From contig OZ021727.1 in the NCBI GenBank assembly GCA_963978545.1, positions 15,388,743 through 15,452,742 of the forward strand: a stretch of DNA of 64,000 nucleotides, in the 5' to 3' direction. Under the pieces are notes generated by a model that saw nothing but the letters and a program-made list of their open reading frames with translations, ran no database searches and was not told the origin of the DNA. Positions 22,610-35,072 of the stretch are shown here, piece after piece. Made by a program: the position numbers and the translations under genes. Origin of the DNA: Linyphia triangularis. Its lineage: Eukaryota; Arthropoda; Arachnida; Araneae; Linyphiidae. The number at the start of each line of letters is the position of its first letter. Positions within the stretch are counted from its first letter, which is position 1.

Positions 22610-25600
22610 TTATCTGTTATTTGAGGTCGCCACAACTTATAGTTTGTCTACTACCAATACAGCAAAACGACACATTCCTAATTCCGATCGTATTATAAAT
22701 ATTAAAGTTTAAAATTTAGAAAAGAGTCAGTCAGTTATTGGACACCCTGTACTTGACGATTTATAATATTCATTTTTTTCAAACCTCATTTTTTTCGATT
22801 ATTTTAAGCAAGCCTAACTGTATGAGAAATTAATCCTTTCGAACATATCGCACATTTTTCACGGTCGCAAAAATTAAAGTTTTCACAACGATATCCACCT
22901 AAAATTCAAGAAATAGTATTCTTTAATATATTGACGAAATAAGAGTTTTGGTTGCCGGGAGGAAAGACAAAAACCTGCTTTTAGAAGAAAAAAAAACACT
23001 TCAAAATAACAAGGTTATCAGAATTTGTCATTCAATTGAAAAATTATTAGTACGTGTCACTCAAAATTGAAATCAAAATTCTCATAGCTATCATGATAAA
23101 CCATTACTTTATTTAATAACGATATAATTCCCCTTAATTTTATGTACCTTCTTTGAACAATATTAGGGGTTTTTTTTCCAAATGGAATTGCATTTTCTAT
23201 TTGTCAGTACTAAAAAACTTTTCATACCACATTATTTCATAATTAAAGTCAAGATTTTTCAGCTGCATTAAAAATTAAATAAATTAAATAAAAAGCTAAG
23301 ATTAATAATTTTGTATCAGAGATCCAAACACAGCGTTCATTTTACAGCCAAATTTACTAAATTTCGGTTTCCTGTCGATTGTGTCTAAAAGTGCATTTTA
23401 TTGATCCACAACAACGTAATTCACGCAACAAAAATTTAAAACATTTATGGAAAGTTATACCAGTAAGTTATATAGTTAACTATAAATAGTAAGATTAAGA
23501 ATTTTTACTCTTATGTAAAGTTGCCTATTGTAACTTAGGATCGTTTGTTTTTCAAATATAGAATTGATCAAACTCCTTTAAACAACATTAAAAGAAAGAA
23601 ATGCACTCCTCATACTCAAACCCTTATTAAATATATTCTCAAAACCAATGTCTTGCCTCCACTGACATAAAATCTAAGCTGGTACAACCACTAATTGGAT
23701 TTCGTGTAATTAAGGAACATTTCAATTCTTGACATTAAGCTTGTAGAAACCAAACAACAAAAACATCTTGAGTTGATAATGGGTTGAAACCTTATCCTAA
23801 TAACTGTAAAAATGCCCGGATGTGGTGGGAAAAGGGTTGAGATGTGCTCTAATTATTTAGGGATTAGTCCGTGGGTACAGAAGGGAATTCAGTCATTAAT
23901 GGGGAATTTTAAATGTTTTAATGGCGATTGGTTTGTTCGAAACTTGTAGAGTGTGTTTTTTATTTTATTTCCTGATTGGCGGGTTAAACTTGAAGGGGGG
24001 GGGGGGTATCTGGGAATACATTTTTCTCATTGTGTTACTTAGGAGTGTTCCGTTTTGTAATTTAATTTGGGATATTCATTTCAAATTTAAGAACTGTATT
24101 AAAGTGTTTCAAGTTAAATAATGTACTATATAGTGTGATATGAACACATATGATAAATATGGAGTGCAATAGATTTTTTTTATAGAATATGTAGCTCCCA
24201 ATATGATTCTTTACTTTTTAAACATTAAAATAAGAAGTAAGGATATTGAAATTGAATACACATTACGAATCTTATTTCTGAGAAATTGAAATTTAAAACT
24301 TATTTTTTAGTAATAATAATTATCTTAATTGAGCTCATAAAGGTTTCCATATTGAAAACATAATTGACATATTCTTCATTTTAATTCTCTAAATTGTTAT
24401 TAATTATTATTTTGGAAATATTTTATCTAGTCTTAAAAACTTAACGTTTTTTTTAACAATTTGCTTTTGCATTCTGAATTAAATATCTGACTTGTGATTT
24501 AACGTAATTTCGAAAAGGTGTTTATATTGGAGTATATTTATGAAATAATAAATATATTACCGAGTCTAAATGTCTAATAATGATTTTTTGGAGTATTCAT
24601 TATTATAATTTTAGGGTTTATTTATTTGTCAAAGGTATATAACAAAACAACAGCAACAACAAAAAAAAAAAAAAATGTGGAATCTGAAATAAAAATACGA
24701 AAAAATACTTTATTATTTTTCAATTAATGATAAGTCTTGGAAGTATTGTTTCTAAAAGTAAAAGAATACATAAATACATTCTTATAAACTCAATTTATAG
24801 ATTAATCAAATTCATTGCAAACTCACTCAATAGAAGGGAGGTACAAACTTTTCTATTACTTGAACTGTAGAATTAACAATAAATAGTCCTGAATATTTTA
24901 CTGATTGTGCGAATAAACATAAATCTCAAACATTTCCCTGGTGTACAAAATATTGTATTTTTACGTGAAAATATTTATTTCTATAACGGCCATCATTTAC
25001 AAAGTCATTACTTTACAAGGTATCATTATCACAATCATTAGGACATTAAATTAATACAAACATTTTAGATAAAATTATATTACAATAAAAATATAAATCT
25101 TTATATTTTTTTCTAAAATTCAATTTTCTTTAATCAATTTCATATTAACACCTATAATCAGACATTTAATTAAATATCAATACATTATTTTTCTCAACGA
25201 TAATTGTTATCTATTCATCTTAAAAGTTAGTGTGATGATCCATAGTCTTTATCACATACACTTAATTAAGTACGTTTAATAAGTTGTTACAATTTCTCGA
25301 TTAAAACATACTTTCACATGCCATAGTATAAAATAACCGTTTCTGATGAAATTTTATCTGACATGTCGTATGAGAATTACTATACAGTTGTAACACATTA
25401 CAACTTTATTTATGAATCACTTATAAATGCATAATGCATGGTCAACAATGTTTTCTCAAATTATCTCGAAAATATTACAGTTATTTTAAAGCTGATTACT
25501 CTAACAGATGCAATCCTTAAATAAAAACAGGCCTTATTTTTTATTTTAACTTCCTTTTACAAAAAAATGTGAGTCTTTTCCCATCTAAGTGAAACTGTGG

Positions 25601-25740
25601 TAATGATGATAGATTATTGTAACTTACTACTCGTAATTCCTCGCCATAAAATCTTCGTATACTCTAAACCAACAACATTTTATTAAATAAGTTTAATTAA
25701 CTAAAACCGAAATCAACTAAATAGTCATTAATTACTATTT
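22610..25740. other. no gene seen
   Basis: AT-rich sequence. TTGGACACCCTGTACTT at 22738 resembles the end of a mariner-type element, but no partner end was found. A G-run lies near 23995-24006 and a CAACAGCAACAACA stretch precedes an A-run near 24650-24675. Confidence 0.5.
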
Positions 25741-25749
25741 TTTATAATT

Positions 25750-25940
25750 AATCCCAAAAGTACTCATTAGTACTAAAGAACGTTATCATAAAAGTACTCA
25801 TAATAAAGTTACTAAAGCACATTAAATACTCTTAAAATTACTCATAAATGTACTCAAAAAAGTACTTATAATAATACTCATAATAGTATTCATAAAGGTA
25901 CGCATAATAGTTCTAATAAAAGTACTCATAATAGTTACAT
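25750..25940. repeat. degenerate minisatellite, AAAGTACTCATAATA
   Basis: Variants of AAGTACTCATAATA recur about ten times at 14-20 bp spacing, with substitutions. No long-range order is seen. Confidence 0.7.
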
Positions 25941-25944
25941 AATA

Positions 25945-28900
25945 TATGATCCTACATGTTTCGAAGTATAAACCTTCTGTAGCCTATCGGTCAAACTGCT
26001 CCATCTTTACCAAGATCATTAAAACTAACTTTTCTTTAAAATTATAACCAGTGGAATGTGTGAAAAACAATCATAAGTATTTTGAGCTATAATTCTCAAT
26101 GAACTTATAAAACACAGGTTCACACACAATTGAATGCAAATTTTAATTTCAGTTTAAATTTTCTTATTAAATCTATAAACCAATTTAAAAGTCGTCCGGG
26201 CCAAACATGATCCTAAATTTAAAATGTGAAACAGGGCTACCTATAACAAATCAGTGAAACAGCTTCATGCTTATCGCCGAATATGAATCCTTGACAGAAG
26301 ACTCTTTCTAAGATTGATAGCCTTAGTAAATCTCTCTGGACATATTGATAATTGATAATGGTACAATGAATAATGAGCAAAAGATTGAGCAATTTACTCT
26401 CATGTCGAATATTGATGATAATGTAATGGTTTTCTTGTATTTCTATGTGATTCCAGGCTAAGTACCCATAGTGTGTTTGTTATAGGTTCATTTTTGCAAC
26501 TTGCTTTGTAAATATAGAATTAATAATAGAGATATATGTTCTTTCATGGTTTTTAGATATTCTATTAAATATTATTTACAATGAGTTGAGTTGTTTAAAT
26601 AGTGTCCCTGCCATTGTTAATAGATCAACATATAAAGCTAAAGGATATTCTGAGTAATGTACCTTGGATTTGTGAATCTTGCAGGGGAAAACCCGTTGTC
26701 TGCCTGGTGTTGTGCTTTCGAAATCCGAGTACTTTTCTAGTTTTCTTTGTGCGTGTTAGAATAGCTTCTCATTGAATAAATAAATAGAGAAAATGTAAAT
26801 AATTTATGGCGTTAATTTGATTTAAGATACAGAAACAGCTACAGTTCCTAACTGGTTTTGTGCTGTTTTTTTAATTGTTAATCAGGTTCTATATTAAAGG
26901 TTAACTTTATTTCATAATAGCATATTTTCGTCAATATTAACTGCATAACAAGATGACAAACAAAAAAAATATTAGTGTACTTCGTCTTCATTTCTAAAAT
27001 TGTAACTTTGTTCTTTTGATACTTTTAAAAGTAATAACACATTATTTGTTTCGAAAACTTGAAAAGCATAGAATGTTTGAATTCATGTATTCAATTATAA
27101 TAGCTAATTTCGAGCACCTTCAAATTGCACATTTAGAGAATAGGTTTATGTCTCTGAAAGTAATCATATATATATATATATATATCCCAATCACATTTTT
27201 AACAATAAATCTAAGTGGCAAACTACGCTCTAAAATTAGTATCAAATTAATCTTTGAATTTACGATTCACTTTTCTATATTTTTATAAAAACAGTTTAAA
27301 TGAGAAGTTTACATAAAAGTTTTGTGTTGGATCACATTAAAAAAAAATTGTGTTTATAAAGACAAATTTGGATAGTGATCGGAGTCTTACTGAAATAAAA
27401 ATACGCAAGTTTTAGTTAAATTCTAAATTATATGTATTGTTCAGCTTATACAAAGGTTATGGTCTTCTGTCAGTTCGGTGTTAGTTTTATCCCTCAAATC
27501 TAGAAACTAACTGACAGTCACTTAAATCACTAAAAATAACACAAAAATGACAATCACTAAAAATAACGCCAAGGATGCTAATTTGGCGAAATTTACACAA
27601 ATAGTCATAGCCCACATTTTCACCTAACATCCCTTATTGTGTAGGTTTTTTTTTTTTTTTTTTTTTTTTTCAAACTGAAATATTAAGACACACACGGTAA
27701 ACGTTGGCTATCTATTTCCAATTTCTAAAAAGCAATGTGTTTGTATTACAATTTCTAGTTCTGAGATGTTTCGTATTACTAGTACCAAGACAATAAGTTT
27801 TAGAGGGCTTTAATTACAACGTACGTATAAAATCATACTGTACTTAAATAAATTTTAACTTTACCAAGGTCTTGGTAATTTTCGATCTGGAAATTACTTA
27901 TAGAGACATTCCAGAGTTAAACATAGATATAAATTGAGCTCTTCCATCCTATACTGAAACATTCCACATCTTCCGTTTCCAGAGGGATGATGCAAGGAAT
28001 TAATTAATCACTCCATTACAGTATAATTTTAATTTTAAATGATCAATTACCATTCCTCCGATTTTAAACTCGTGTTCTGTCATCTACATCTCTTGTTAAG
28101 AGGTCATACAGTTGCCTGGAAGCTACGAAGTGATGAGATTACTTCAATTCACGATTGTGGAAGTTTTCATAATTGCTTATTAAAAGAAAGAATGCTACAC
28201 AGTTCAATTAAGCAATTTGACATAGCTGCTTTACTGTAATTAATCTCCGAGTTACAAAAATGTATTCGCTTCTTAACTTATTAGCATTTCAATTTCCAAT
28301 CACTTCTTGCTGAAGAAATTAAGCTTTCTTTAACTATATAAACTTGTTTAGAACAAAACTACTGTATTCATTTAAAACATTATTATAAAATTGAGTTAAA
28401 ATACTAAACAAATAAATAAATAAAACAATTGAAACAAATAAATAAATGTTAATTTGAGGGGACTATTTTTAATTAACATATCAATCAACTGAATTTGACT
28501 GAAACTATACAATTACATTTTAAGGTCGTATACTCTCCGTGAAAATATATTTTCTATAACTATTAAACACACACTTGTGACTTTCATCCATAGAAATAGT
28601 AATGGAGTATTATCTAACTGCTCCCAAGAGTACAATGAAAAGATAAAACAATGCCATTTACTAAAATGTTTTGGAACTTACCCAATCAATAGTATTTTTT
28701 ATCGAAAAATAACGAATGATTTTTATGAGTAAGTTTTAGAAGGTTGTTATTTTAATAAAACAATGAGGCTAAAATTCTCAATTAAATATTACTTTTTCCC
28801 TCCGAAAAAAATAACCTTTTTTACATGCTTAAAATAATGATACTGTAAGAATTTTCGTACAAAAACTATCACAGATTGTATATTAGTAAAAAAAAAAGCC

Positions 28901-29379
28901 CACATCTTAAAAATTTATTTAATGAAAAATATGCATTAAAAATAAATATTTAACTCAGGTCAATAGTAATAGGCGCTATAATTTCCATCACAATAATGAG
29001 GAAATACATTTTGACACGCATGGCACAAGTATTCTGTCAGTGGTGTATATTAGTATATATATTTCTCCACGCAGGATTCATCAAATTTGTTGGCGTGTTT
29101 TAGTTCCATCAAGAAATATGATTTTTGTGCAAATGCTTGGCACAGGCAATTTCAAGACATTGTTTTTTGATTGCTTTTTCCGCAATCCAATCATACTACC
29201 GCACAGTTAAGTAATTTCTAAAATACAAAAGACTGCAAGGTAAGTTTATTTTCGTCAAGAAATAAAGTTTAATTTTAAAAATGTGAAATTAATCAGGCAC
29301 CAAGAAAATAAAAATGTAACTCAATGTTGAGGGTTCCAGACTAAATTTCGTCATTTACAAAAATAATTACAAATTGCAA

Positions 29380-29437
<58 letters not shown>

Positions 29438-29640
29438 TGTTTAAATGTGATGAAAAAATTTCAATTTTGTGAGTCAAGAATAGAATATGGAAAATTTAAT
29501 CACTGGTTATTTATCTTGGATAATAAAAATATGATGCAATCGAAAGAATACAAGTTTTGTTTAATTTAAAACGTTTGTAATAATATTCAATAGTATAAAA
29601 ATATGCTTGCTTGAATAGAGAAAAATGCTAAAATTAAACT
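25945..29640. other. no gene seen; simple repeats
   Basis: Holds a (TA)10 tract at 27166-27185, T-runs at about 27647-27670 and 29383-29435, and otherwise unremarkable AT-rich DNA. The short frames at 27016-27288 and 28039-28239 show no motif. Confidence 0.5.
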
Positions 29641-29845
29641 ACCATTTGGTACAAAGCAGATATTCAAAAAAAGTTTTGGTAACTATATTAATCCAGACCG
29701 TGGTTGTGTTAAGTTGCGACGCATCTCTTTTGCAGGATTTGTATTTTTTCGAAGGAATGCAACAGGTCAGTTTTGGTGATTTGTAATTTGCAGTGCGTCT
29801 TTCATGTGGGTCTACGCAATACATATTACGGGGTTTCAATAGATT

Positions 29846-30732
29846 TTGGACTTATCAGTTTCTAAAGCTGGCCATTCACGATCGATCCATCAGGACAATT
29901 GGCCCGCTATTCCACCAAAACCGCACCGTGTGTGTGAAAACTGGCTGAACTTCCAAGCGATCCACTCCAAATGGAGCTCTCGTGTGTGGAAGAAACTGTC
30001 GCTCTGCGATAGGGAATCAGCTAGGAAAAAATGGGGGAAATTATTCCGTAATGAGCCTGTGTTTATTCATCTCGCAATGAACCGAAACATGACCCGTGAT
30101 ATTGCCATCGCACTAAATTGAAATATATAAAGAGTTTCAATGCATTTATAGAAGATTTTTATCACTTGTTATCATGACGAAAAATCAAAGCGAAATAGCT
30201 CGGTAGAATTGTCCAACAAAAACAGGATCAAAATGCCAAAGAAAAACCAAACCAAATGAAACCTCGCTAAGTAAACTTTGTCAGTGTCAAATTTTTTAAA
30301 CTGCTTAAGAGTCGAGGATTTATAACTTTAAGTAGTAGCTAAACTTTTCAGAATGTTGTCTTAGCTAAATATTGAAATTTGCTTTTGACGATGGCCAATG
30401 TAACAATTCAGAATATTTGCCTTCTCAATTTCTGTTATTCTCACTGTGTCGTCTTTACACTTATGCACCGTTCATTTTTCTCCATAATGTACAAGATCTC
30501 AATATGAATCCCTCGTCTCATGATGATAAGCCACATAATGAAACGAGATACGAGTTTAACATTGATTTCTAATGAGGGAATCTTATGTATTACACCGGAA
30601 CATGGTTCGGAAAAAATCTGGGGAAGTAATTTGATGGTTTTCCAAGTGTTATTTCAAGGCCAAACTGTCCCGTACTATATTTGCGTCTCCAATAGGAGAA
30701 AACCCAGATTTGTAGCATTGATCGGCATGTAA
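29846..30732 (+). other. unidentified GC-richer block with short frames
   Basis: Around 29690-30120 and 30380-30730 base composition is more balanced than nearby DNA. Frames of 91 codons (29846-30121) and 70 codons (30520-30732) occur. I do not recognise either. They may be remnants of a mobile element next to the Tc1 copy. No splice sites tie them together. Confidence 0.2.
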
Positions 30733-30772
30733 TAAGTTTTCTAATAATATCTTTTTACATATTTTCCTAGTA

Positions 30773-32003
30773 CACTATCTGGCCAAAAGGATCTGGACAC
30801 CCAATGGTATGAACTTAGAGCGTCCTGAGGCACATGTTAATATGATGTTGGTCCCCCTTTTGCATCGATGACATCCTGCACACGTTTGGGAAGACTTTCC
30901 ACCAATTGTTGATAGGTGACCATAGGAATTGCCTTCCAGGCGTCCATCACAGCTGATGCGAGTGCTTGCAGTGAAGATGGTCGATTTGGCTGGCTACGTA
31001 ATCTGCGCTCTAATTCGTCCCAAAGGTGTTCTATGGGATTTAGATCGGGTCTCTGAGAAGGCCAGTCCAGTTTTTGAACACCCATTTCGTCAAACCACGT
31101 CTGTGCAAGCCTCGATGTGTGAATGGAGCAGCTGTCCTGCTCGAAGAGAAATGGGCCTTCCCCGAAATATTGCCATAGAGTTGGGAGTGCAGCATTGTCC
31201 AGAATGTCCACATACATCTCAGAGTTCATGTTTCCAACCACAGGAACTAACGGACCCAGGCCAAACCACGAGAAACACCCCCACACCATTATGCTTCCAT
31301 CACCAAACTTAACAGTCGGCACAATGCAGTCAAAATAGAAACGTTCGCCGGGTATCCGCCAAACCCAGACGGGTCCATCCGACTGCCAGACTGTAAAGCG
31401 AGATTCATCACTCCAAAGAACAGTTTTCCACATGTCCACAGTCCAATGACGGTGAGCTCTACACCATTGCAATCGATGCTTCGCATTCTGTGGAGTGATG
31501 TTCTGCTTGTGAGCAGCTGCACGACCATGGAATCCCAAGTTTTTTAACTCTCGACGGACAGTCCTGCTGCTAACACTAACGCCTGATGAACTTTGGAACT
31601 CCTGAGAAATTTCCACCAACGAGGACTTGCGATTTTGTTTGACTACCCTTTTCAGAGTTCTGCGGCTGCGTTCACCAAGTGTTTTCGGCCTACCGGTTCG
31701 TTTTTCTGCCATTTCACTGCCTCGACGTTTCCACTTCACAATTACATCACTCACAGTGGATTTAGGCTTCTGTAGAATGTCCGCAATCTCACGAACTGAT
31801 TTCCCACAAAGATGGCATCCCACTATTCTGCCACGATCAAACTCACTAAGCTCCTTTGACTTACTCATTGCCTCACAAACGCATAAATACAATCTGACAA
31901 ACCACTACCAACACTTTCATAGCTTTCAATTACGTATAAAATTGCGTCACTCGCCAGAGCCACTTTTTTAAAAGGGTGTCCGGATACTTTTGGCTAGATA
32001 GTG
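30773..32003 (-). mobile_element. complete Tc1/mariner transposon (1,231 bp)
   Basis: Terminal inverted repeats CACTATCTGGCCAAAAGGAT (left) and CACTATCTAGCCAAAAGTAT (right, reversed) match at 18 of 20 positions; similarity continues to about 30 bp with GGACACCC. A TA dinucleotide flanks each end (30771-30772 and 32004-32005), the Tc1/mariner target duplication. One open transposase gene fills the interior. Confidence 0.95.
30837..31868 (-). CDS. Tc1-like DD34E transposase
   Basis: The transposase cuts and pastes its own transposon at TA sites in the nucleus. The frame extends from 31892 (351 codons); I prefer the ATG at 31868 ([10 protein letters not shown], 343 residues), the usual Tc1 start. 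Counted from 31892: helix-turn-helix DNA-binding region about 18-115, with a GRPK AT-hook-like motif at 67-70; catalytic D162 (WSDESRF), D253 (EQDSCSIH) and E288 (DLNPIEHLW), with 34 residues between the last two. The family's usual DN after the second Asp is DS here. No stop or frameshift interrupts it and the length is normal, so it may be active or recently so. Overlapping + strand frames are shadows. Confidence 0.93.
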   Translation of the reverse strand: MSKSKELSEFDRGRIVGCHLCGKSVREIADILQKPKSTVSDVIVKWKRRGSEMAEKRTGRPKTLGERSRRTLKRVVKQNRKSSLVEISQEFQSSSGVSVSSRTVRRELKNLGFHGRAAAHKQNITPQNAKHRLQWCRAHRHWTVDMWKTVLWSDESRFTVWQSDGPVWVWRIPGERFYFDCIVPTVKFGDGSIMVWGCFSWFGLGPLVPVVGNMNSEMYVDILDNAALPTLWQYFGEGPFLFEQDSCSIHTSRLAQTWFDEMGVQKLDWPSQRPDLNPIEHLWDELERRLRSQPNRPSSLQALASAVMDAWKAIPMVTYQQLVESLPKRVQDVIDAKGGPTSY

Positions 32004-32060
32004 TATCTAGTGAATCTATTTAGGGAAATATTTCTAAATGAATTGCAATATATGCACCAG

Positions 32061-32065
32061 GTAGG
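32061..32065. repeat. LTR element target-site duplication, left (GTAGG)
   Basis: GTAGG abuts the left LTR and is repeated at 40943-40947. Five bp is a common length for gypsy-type integrases. Confidence 0.92.
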
Positions 32066-32745
32066 TGCCGTGAGTATTGTGGTTAGTTAACAAACGTCAG
32101 AATTAATCTAAATGAACCTAATTTCGTGCATAAGTTAAAGCGTTGCAATAACTCAAATTCGTAACTTGAAATGATATTTATTCATGAACAATAGGTATTT
32201 AGACAAAACATTTCCTCAAAGCACGCTTAGTTAAGTCAGTGCTGAATCCATAGATTAAAAGCAAAATATAATATATCATAAAGATATCATAGGACAACTA
32301 ATAAATCATATTAACACTTTTTCATATTGACACTTTTGATTACTATACAGTATAAAGACTGGCTGAGCATTTGAATCAAGAAATTTCACTTACTGGCATA
32401 TCAGGGTCAGGAAAATGGCGATCTCATGTGCGGGTCATTGCGTCCGATAAAAATGCATCTCTCTCTCTCAGGAATCACCGCTTGACCGACTTGCTATCTC
32501 CCCAATTTCCTTCTGTCTCTTACGATCCCCCTCATAATTACATCAAAACTTCTCTCTCTACGCCATTGGAGCGGCTCGAATCCTTTATGGAATCGCCAAC
32601 TCTTATTTGACCAATTGGCCAAACCCCTGTTTAAATATTCCCCCAAAAGCTTCGGACAGAAACTTAAGGGGCTATGCACTTGTTGCAGTTTTAAACAGAC
32701 CCCTTAATACAATTTGTAAAATGTCTGTGGATATACAGCATGACA
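32066..32745 (-). repeat. 3' LTR (680 bp)
   Basis: On the minus strand it begins TGTCATG and ends ACGGCA, the canonical TG...CA. It is identical by eye to 40271-40942 except for 8 extra bp near 32608-32618, where TTGACCAA/TTGGCCAA stands as a near-tandem pair. An AATAAA on the minus strand lies at 32177-32182. The + strand frames in the LTR are repeated in the other LTR and are not genes. Confidence 0.96.
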
Positions 32746-32760
32746 TTTATCACCCTTTTC
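32746..32760 (-). promoter_or_regulatory. putative polypurine tract
   Basis: Directly before the 3' LTR the minus strand reads GAAAAGGGTGATAAA, mostly purine, the expected place and composition for plus-strand DNA priming. Confidence 0.6.
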
Positions 32761-35072
32761 ACCAACAAACATTTTTAAAGAAATTCCACTCAGCCAGCTA
32801 AAAATTAAAAAATAAAACACTCACAGCATTCCATAAAGTAACTGCAAAAAAAATACACACGAATGAAAGATGATGTGTAAAAGCATGAAATTACAAGCAG
32901 ATAGTTGCACACTGAAATATGACCAATCACAATTTTTTGTAACATTGTTAAAGTGCAAAAATATATAAATAAAAAACAACATGAAGATGTAACCAGGAAA
33001 ACACAAGGTATAATTTAGAAGGGAAAGAAAAAGAAGTTGGTTCATGAACAACGTTCTCAATCGTCATTGTGTAATTTTTTTAGTTTCATAGTTTGTAAAT
33101 CTCCATAGTCAAAGAGTTGAGTTTATTGTGACCATCTAACACAGTATTGTTGTTCTGTGTTATCCTAAAGGTGTTGAACATTCCTAGCAAAAAGTTTGTG
33201 CATCGGAAAGAAAACAGTTTATTGTTCACACTTGCAATGTCACTAGAATGTCTGTCTTCTCTTGTTCCCTGAAGATCGAGTTACCCAGGAGCAAAAAAAG
33301 AATAGTTTTACCTGGATGTCGTGTGGCCCTCAATCAAAGTGGATGGCCAGGGGAAAATGTGTTCAGTTGCCATTGCATTGGTGATGAGGAGTCAAAGGAA
33401 AACTGAGAGGGGTGTGGCCTGCTTTGCTACCTGTTCCTTTCTCCAACTTCGCGGACTTGGGTGAGTGACGGCCTCCTACTGTATGGCCAGGTCAAGCTTG
33501 CTGATCTCTGTAACCGGAACATCGGAACATTCTCTGTGTGTCGTCTGCTGTGATGATGCCGGAAGGTAGCTCCGCCCTGTCCCACAGGTGTCGAATGGGG
33601 CATGTTGGGTCCTCCCATCAATTTGTATGTCCACGGTCCACGTCTCTCGGACTCCGCTGCTTGGAATTTCGCAGTCGTTCGGTGTAGCTTGTTGAGGACT
33701 GCCATCTGGTGGTGTGGTATGGAAACATCTGTTGGACCTGTTGCTGCGTTGTCGTGGTCTGATTGAAATCGCTGTAGTCTGGAAAGCGAGTACTGTATCT
33801 CTGACGAAATCTGACCATTCTGAAGAACTATTTCTGCTTCACTGTAAATCTCTGGCCAGCGGTGATATTCAGCTGTAGCAAAAATTTAGGAATGCTACTT
33901 TGCGCAAGGCAGCACGCCCTTCTACTTCATTGTAAATGCAGATCTGTTTAGATTTTTTGATACAGAAAAATGACAATTCCAAGACTCATAAATACTCAGC
34001 CAGTCCTAAACTTTTAACCTAATCAACTATTATTAGTAATCCTCACATGAAAGACTGCTCAAAATCAAAATAGAAAAAAAAAATTACCATTTAACTTTCA
34101 TTAACCAAAGTAGAAAAATACAAATATACTTAGTCTTATCTCCCTTTTATATCATTTTTTTCTTAAACTTCCCTTGATTTTTTATTACATACCCAGAACA
34201 AAGCATTAAGTTTCCATCCAAAAATTAATTTAAACCACCAATTGCCAAACATAATTAACATCCTTAATCACCAATTCCAATCATGAATTAATTACTAATA
34301 TCGTAGACAACACACTCGTATAATCAGAGCTACTATCCAAAATCAACAGCGTGAACGCGTTCTGTTGATCAAATTAATCCAGAGCACATAAAAGCAAGAC
34401 ACCCGACACTAAATCCGCTCCTTTTGCCTGCCTAACAGCAGATTCCTACCAGTTTCAGTGTTCAAAAACGCCTTAATCTAACCCATTAAAAAAAAAACAA
34501 TGCCATCCATTAATCGAAAAGAGACCAAATGTCTCATTAATTCCAGTGCAACAAATCGCTACCAAAAAAAAAATTTCGACGACCCCCTCGTTGGCCCTAA
34601 AAAAAAAAAAAAAAACCGACTTCCGCTACCTCTGGTAAAAAGGGGAGAAAAAAAAACGAAAAATCGCCCCTCTGAACTCTCCAAAAAGAAAAACAACACA
34701 AAAACAACAAACTGCGTTCTCCTTGGCAAGTCACGTGACAGAAGCAGTCAGACTTCTCCCCGTCTGATGACGTCACACACCCTTTCTGAGACCGGAGAAC
34801 TCATGTTCCCCACAAAAAAAATAAAAACCTGTTCTGAAAGTGACCAACATTCGCCCTTTTTCCCGCCAAAATGCAGACAGTCATTTGCCGACGCGTCCCT
34901 CGCCATTAGTGTCAACAAGACTCTACGCGACAATATTTATGACCAATTCATGCGTGCTGAATACTCCCGTAGCAAAGATTGACAAAAGCTAAGACTTTTA
35001 AATTTACGAGTTCCCTCGTCTAGCTAGAGAATGACAGCGCTTTTTTTATTGTTTGTCAATCCAAGTCTTGTC
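32761..35072 (-). other. 2.3-kb element tail between pol and 3' LTR
   Basis: Element DNA without env. It has a GC-richer block at about 33200-33900 with two overlapping minus frames and, antisense, a 160-codon + frame at 34500-34982. The latter is Lys/Asn-rich because of A-runs and shows no motif, so I do not call it a gene. Confidence 0.6.
33427..33818 (-). CDS. hypothetical overlapping frames in the element tail
   Basis: Frame 33818-33618 (66 codons, starts MVRFRQRYSTRF) overlaps frame 33705-33427 (92 codons, starts MAVLNKLHRT). The second lies -1 relative to the first. Both are basic, Gln/Thr- or Arg-rich, in the best-balanced base composition of the tail. No known domain, signal peptide or membrane segment. 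They could be an eroded accessory gene, a transduced fragment, or chance. Confidence 0.22.

Noticed and set aside
22305..22712. 135-codon + frame
   Set aside because: It spans both arms of a hairpin repeat; the open frame is a by-product of GC-richer repeat DNA.
22725..22752. Mariner terminus GGACACCCTGTA
   Set aside because: No matching inverted end or TA-flanked partner found within a plausible distance.
25750..25940. CRISPR-like array
   Set aside because: Units are short, degenerate, without unique spacers, and the DNA is clearly eukaryotic.
30929..31971. Several + strand frames of 60-127 codons
   Set aside because: They are antisense shadows of the Tc1 transposase gene.
32371..32801. 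+ strand frames in the left LTR, repeated at 40576-40950
   Set aside because: LTR sequence transcribed in the other direction; no protein motif.
34500..34982. 160-codon + frame as a host or accessory gene
   Set aside because: Antisense to the element, Lys/Asn-rich because of A-runs, no domain; kept only as an observation.
33000..35072. Envelope gene making the element an errantivirus
   Set aside because: No long minus frame, signal peptide, cleavage site or membrane anchor was seen after pol.
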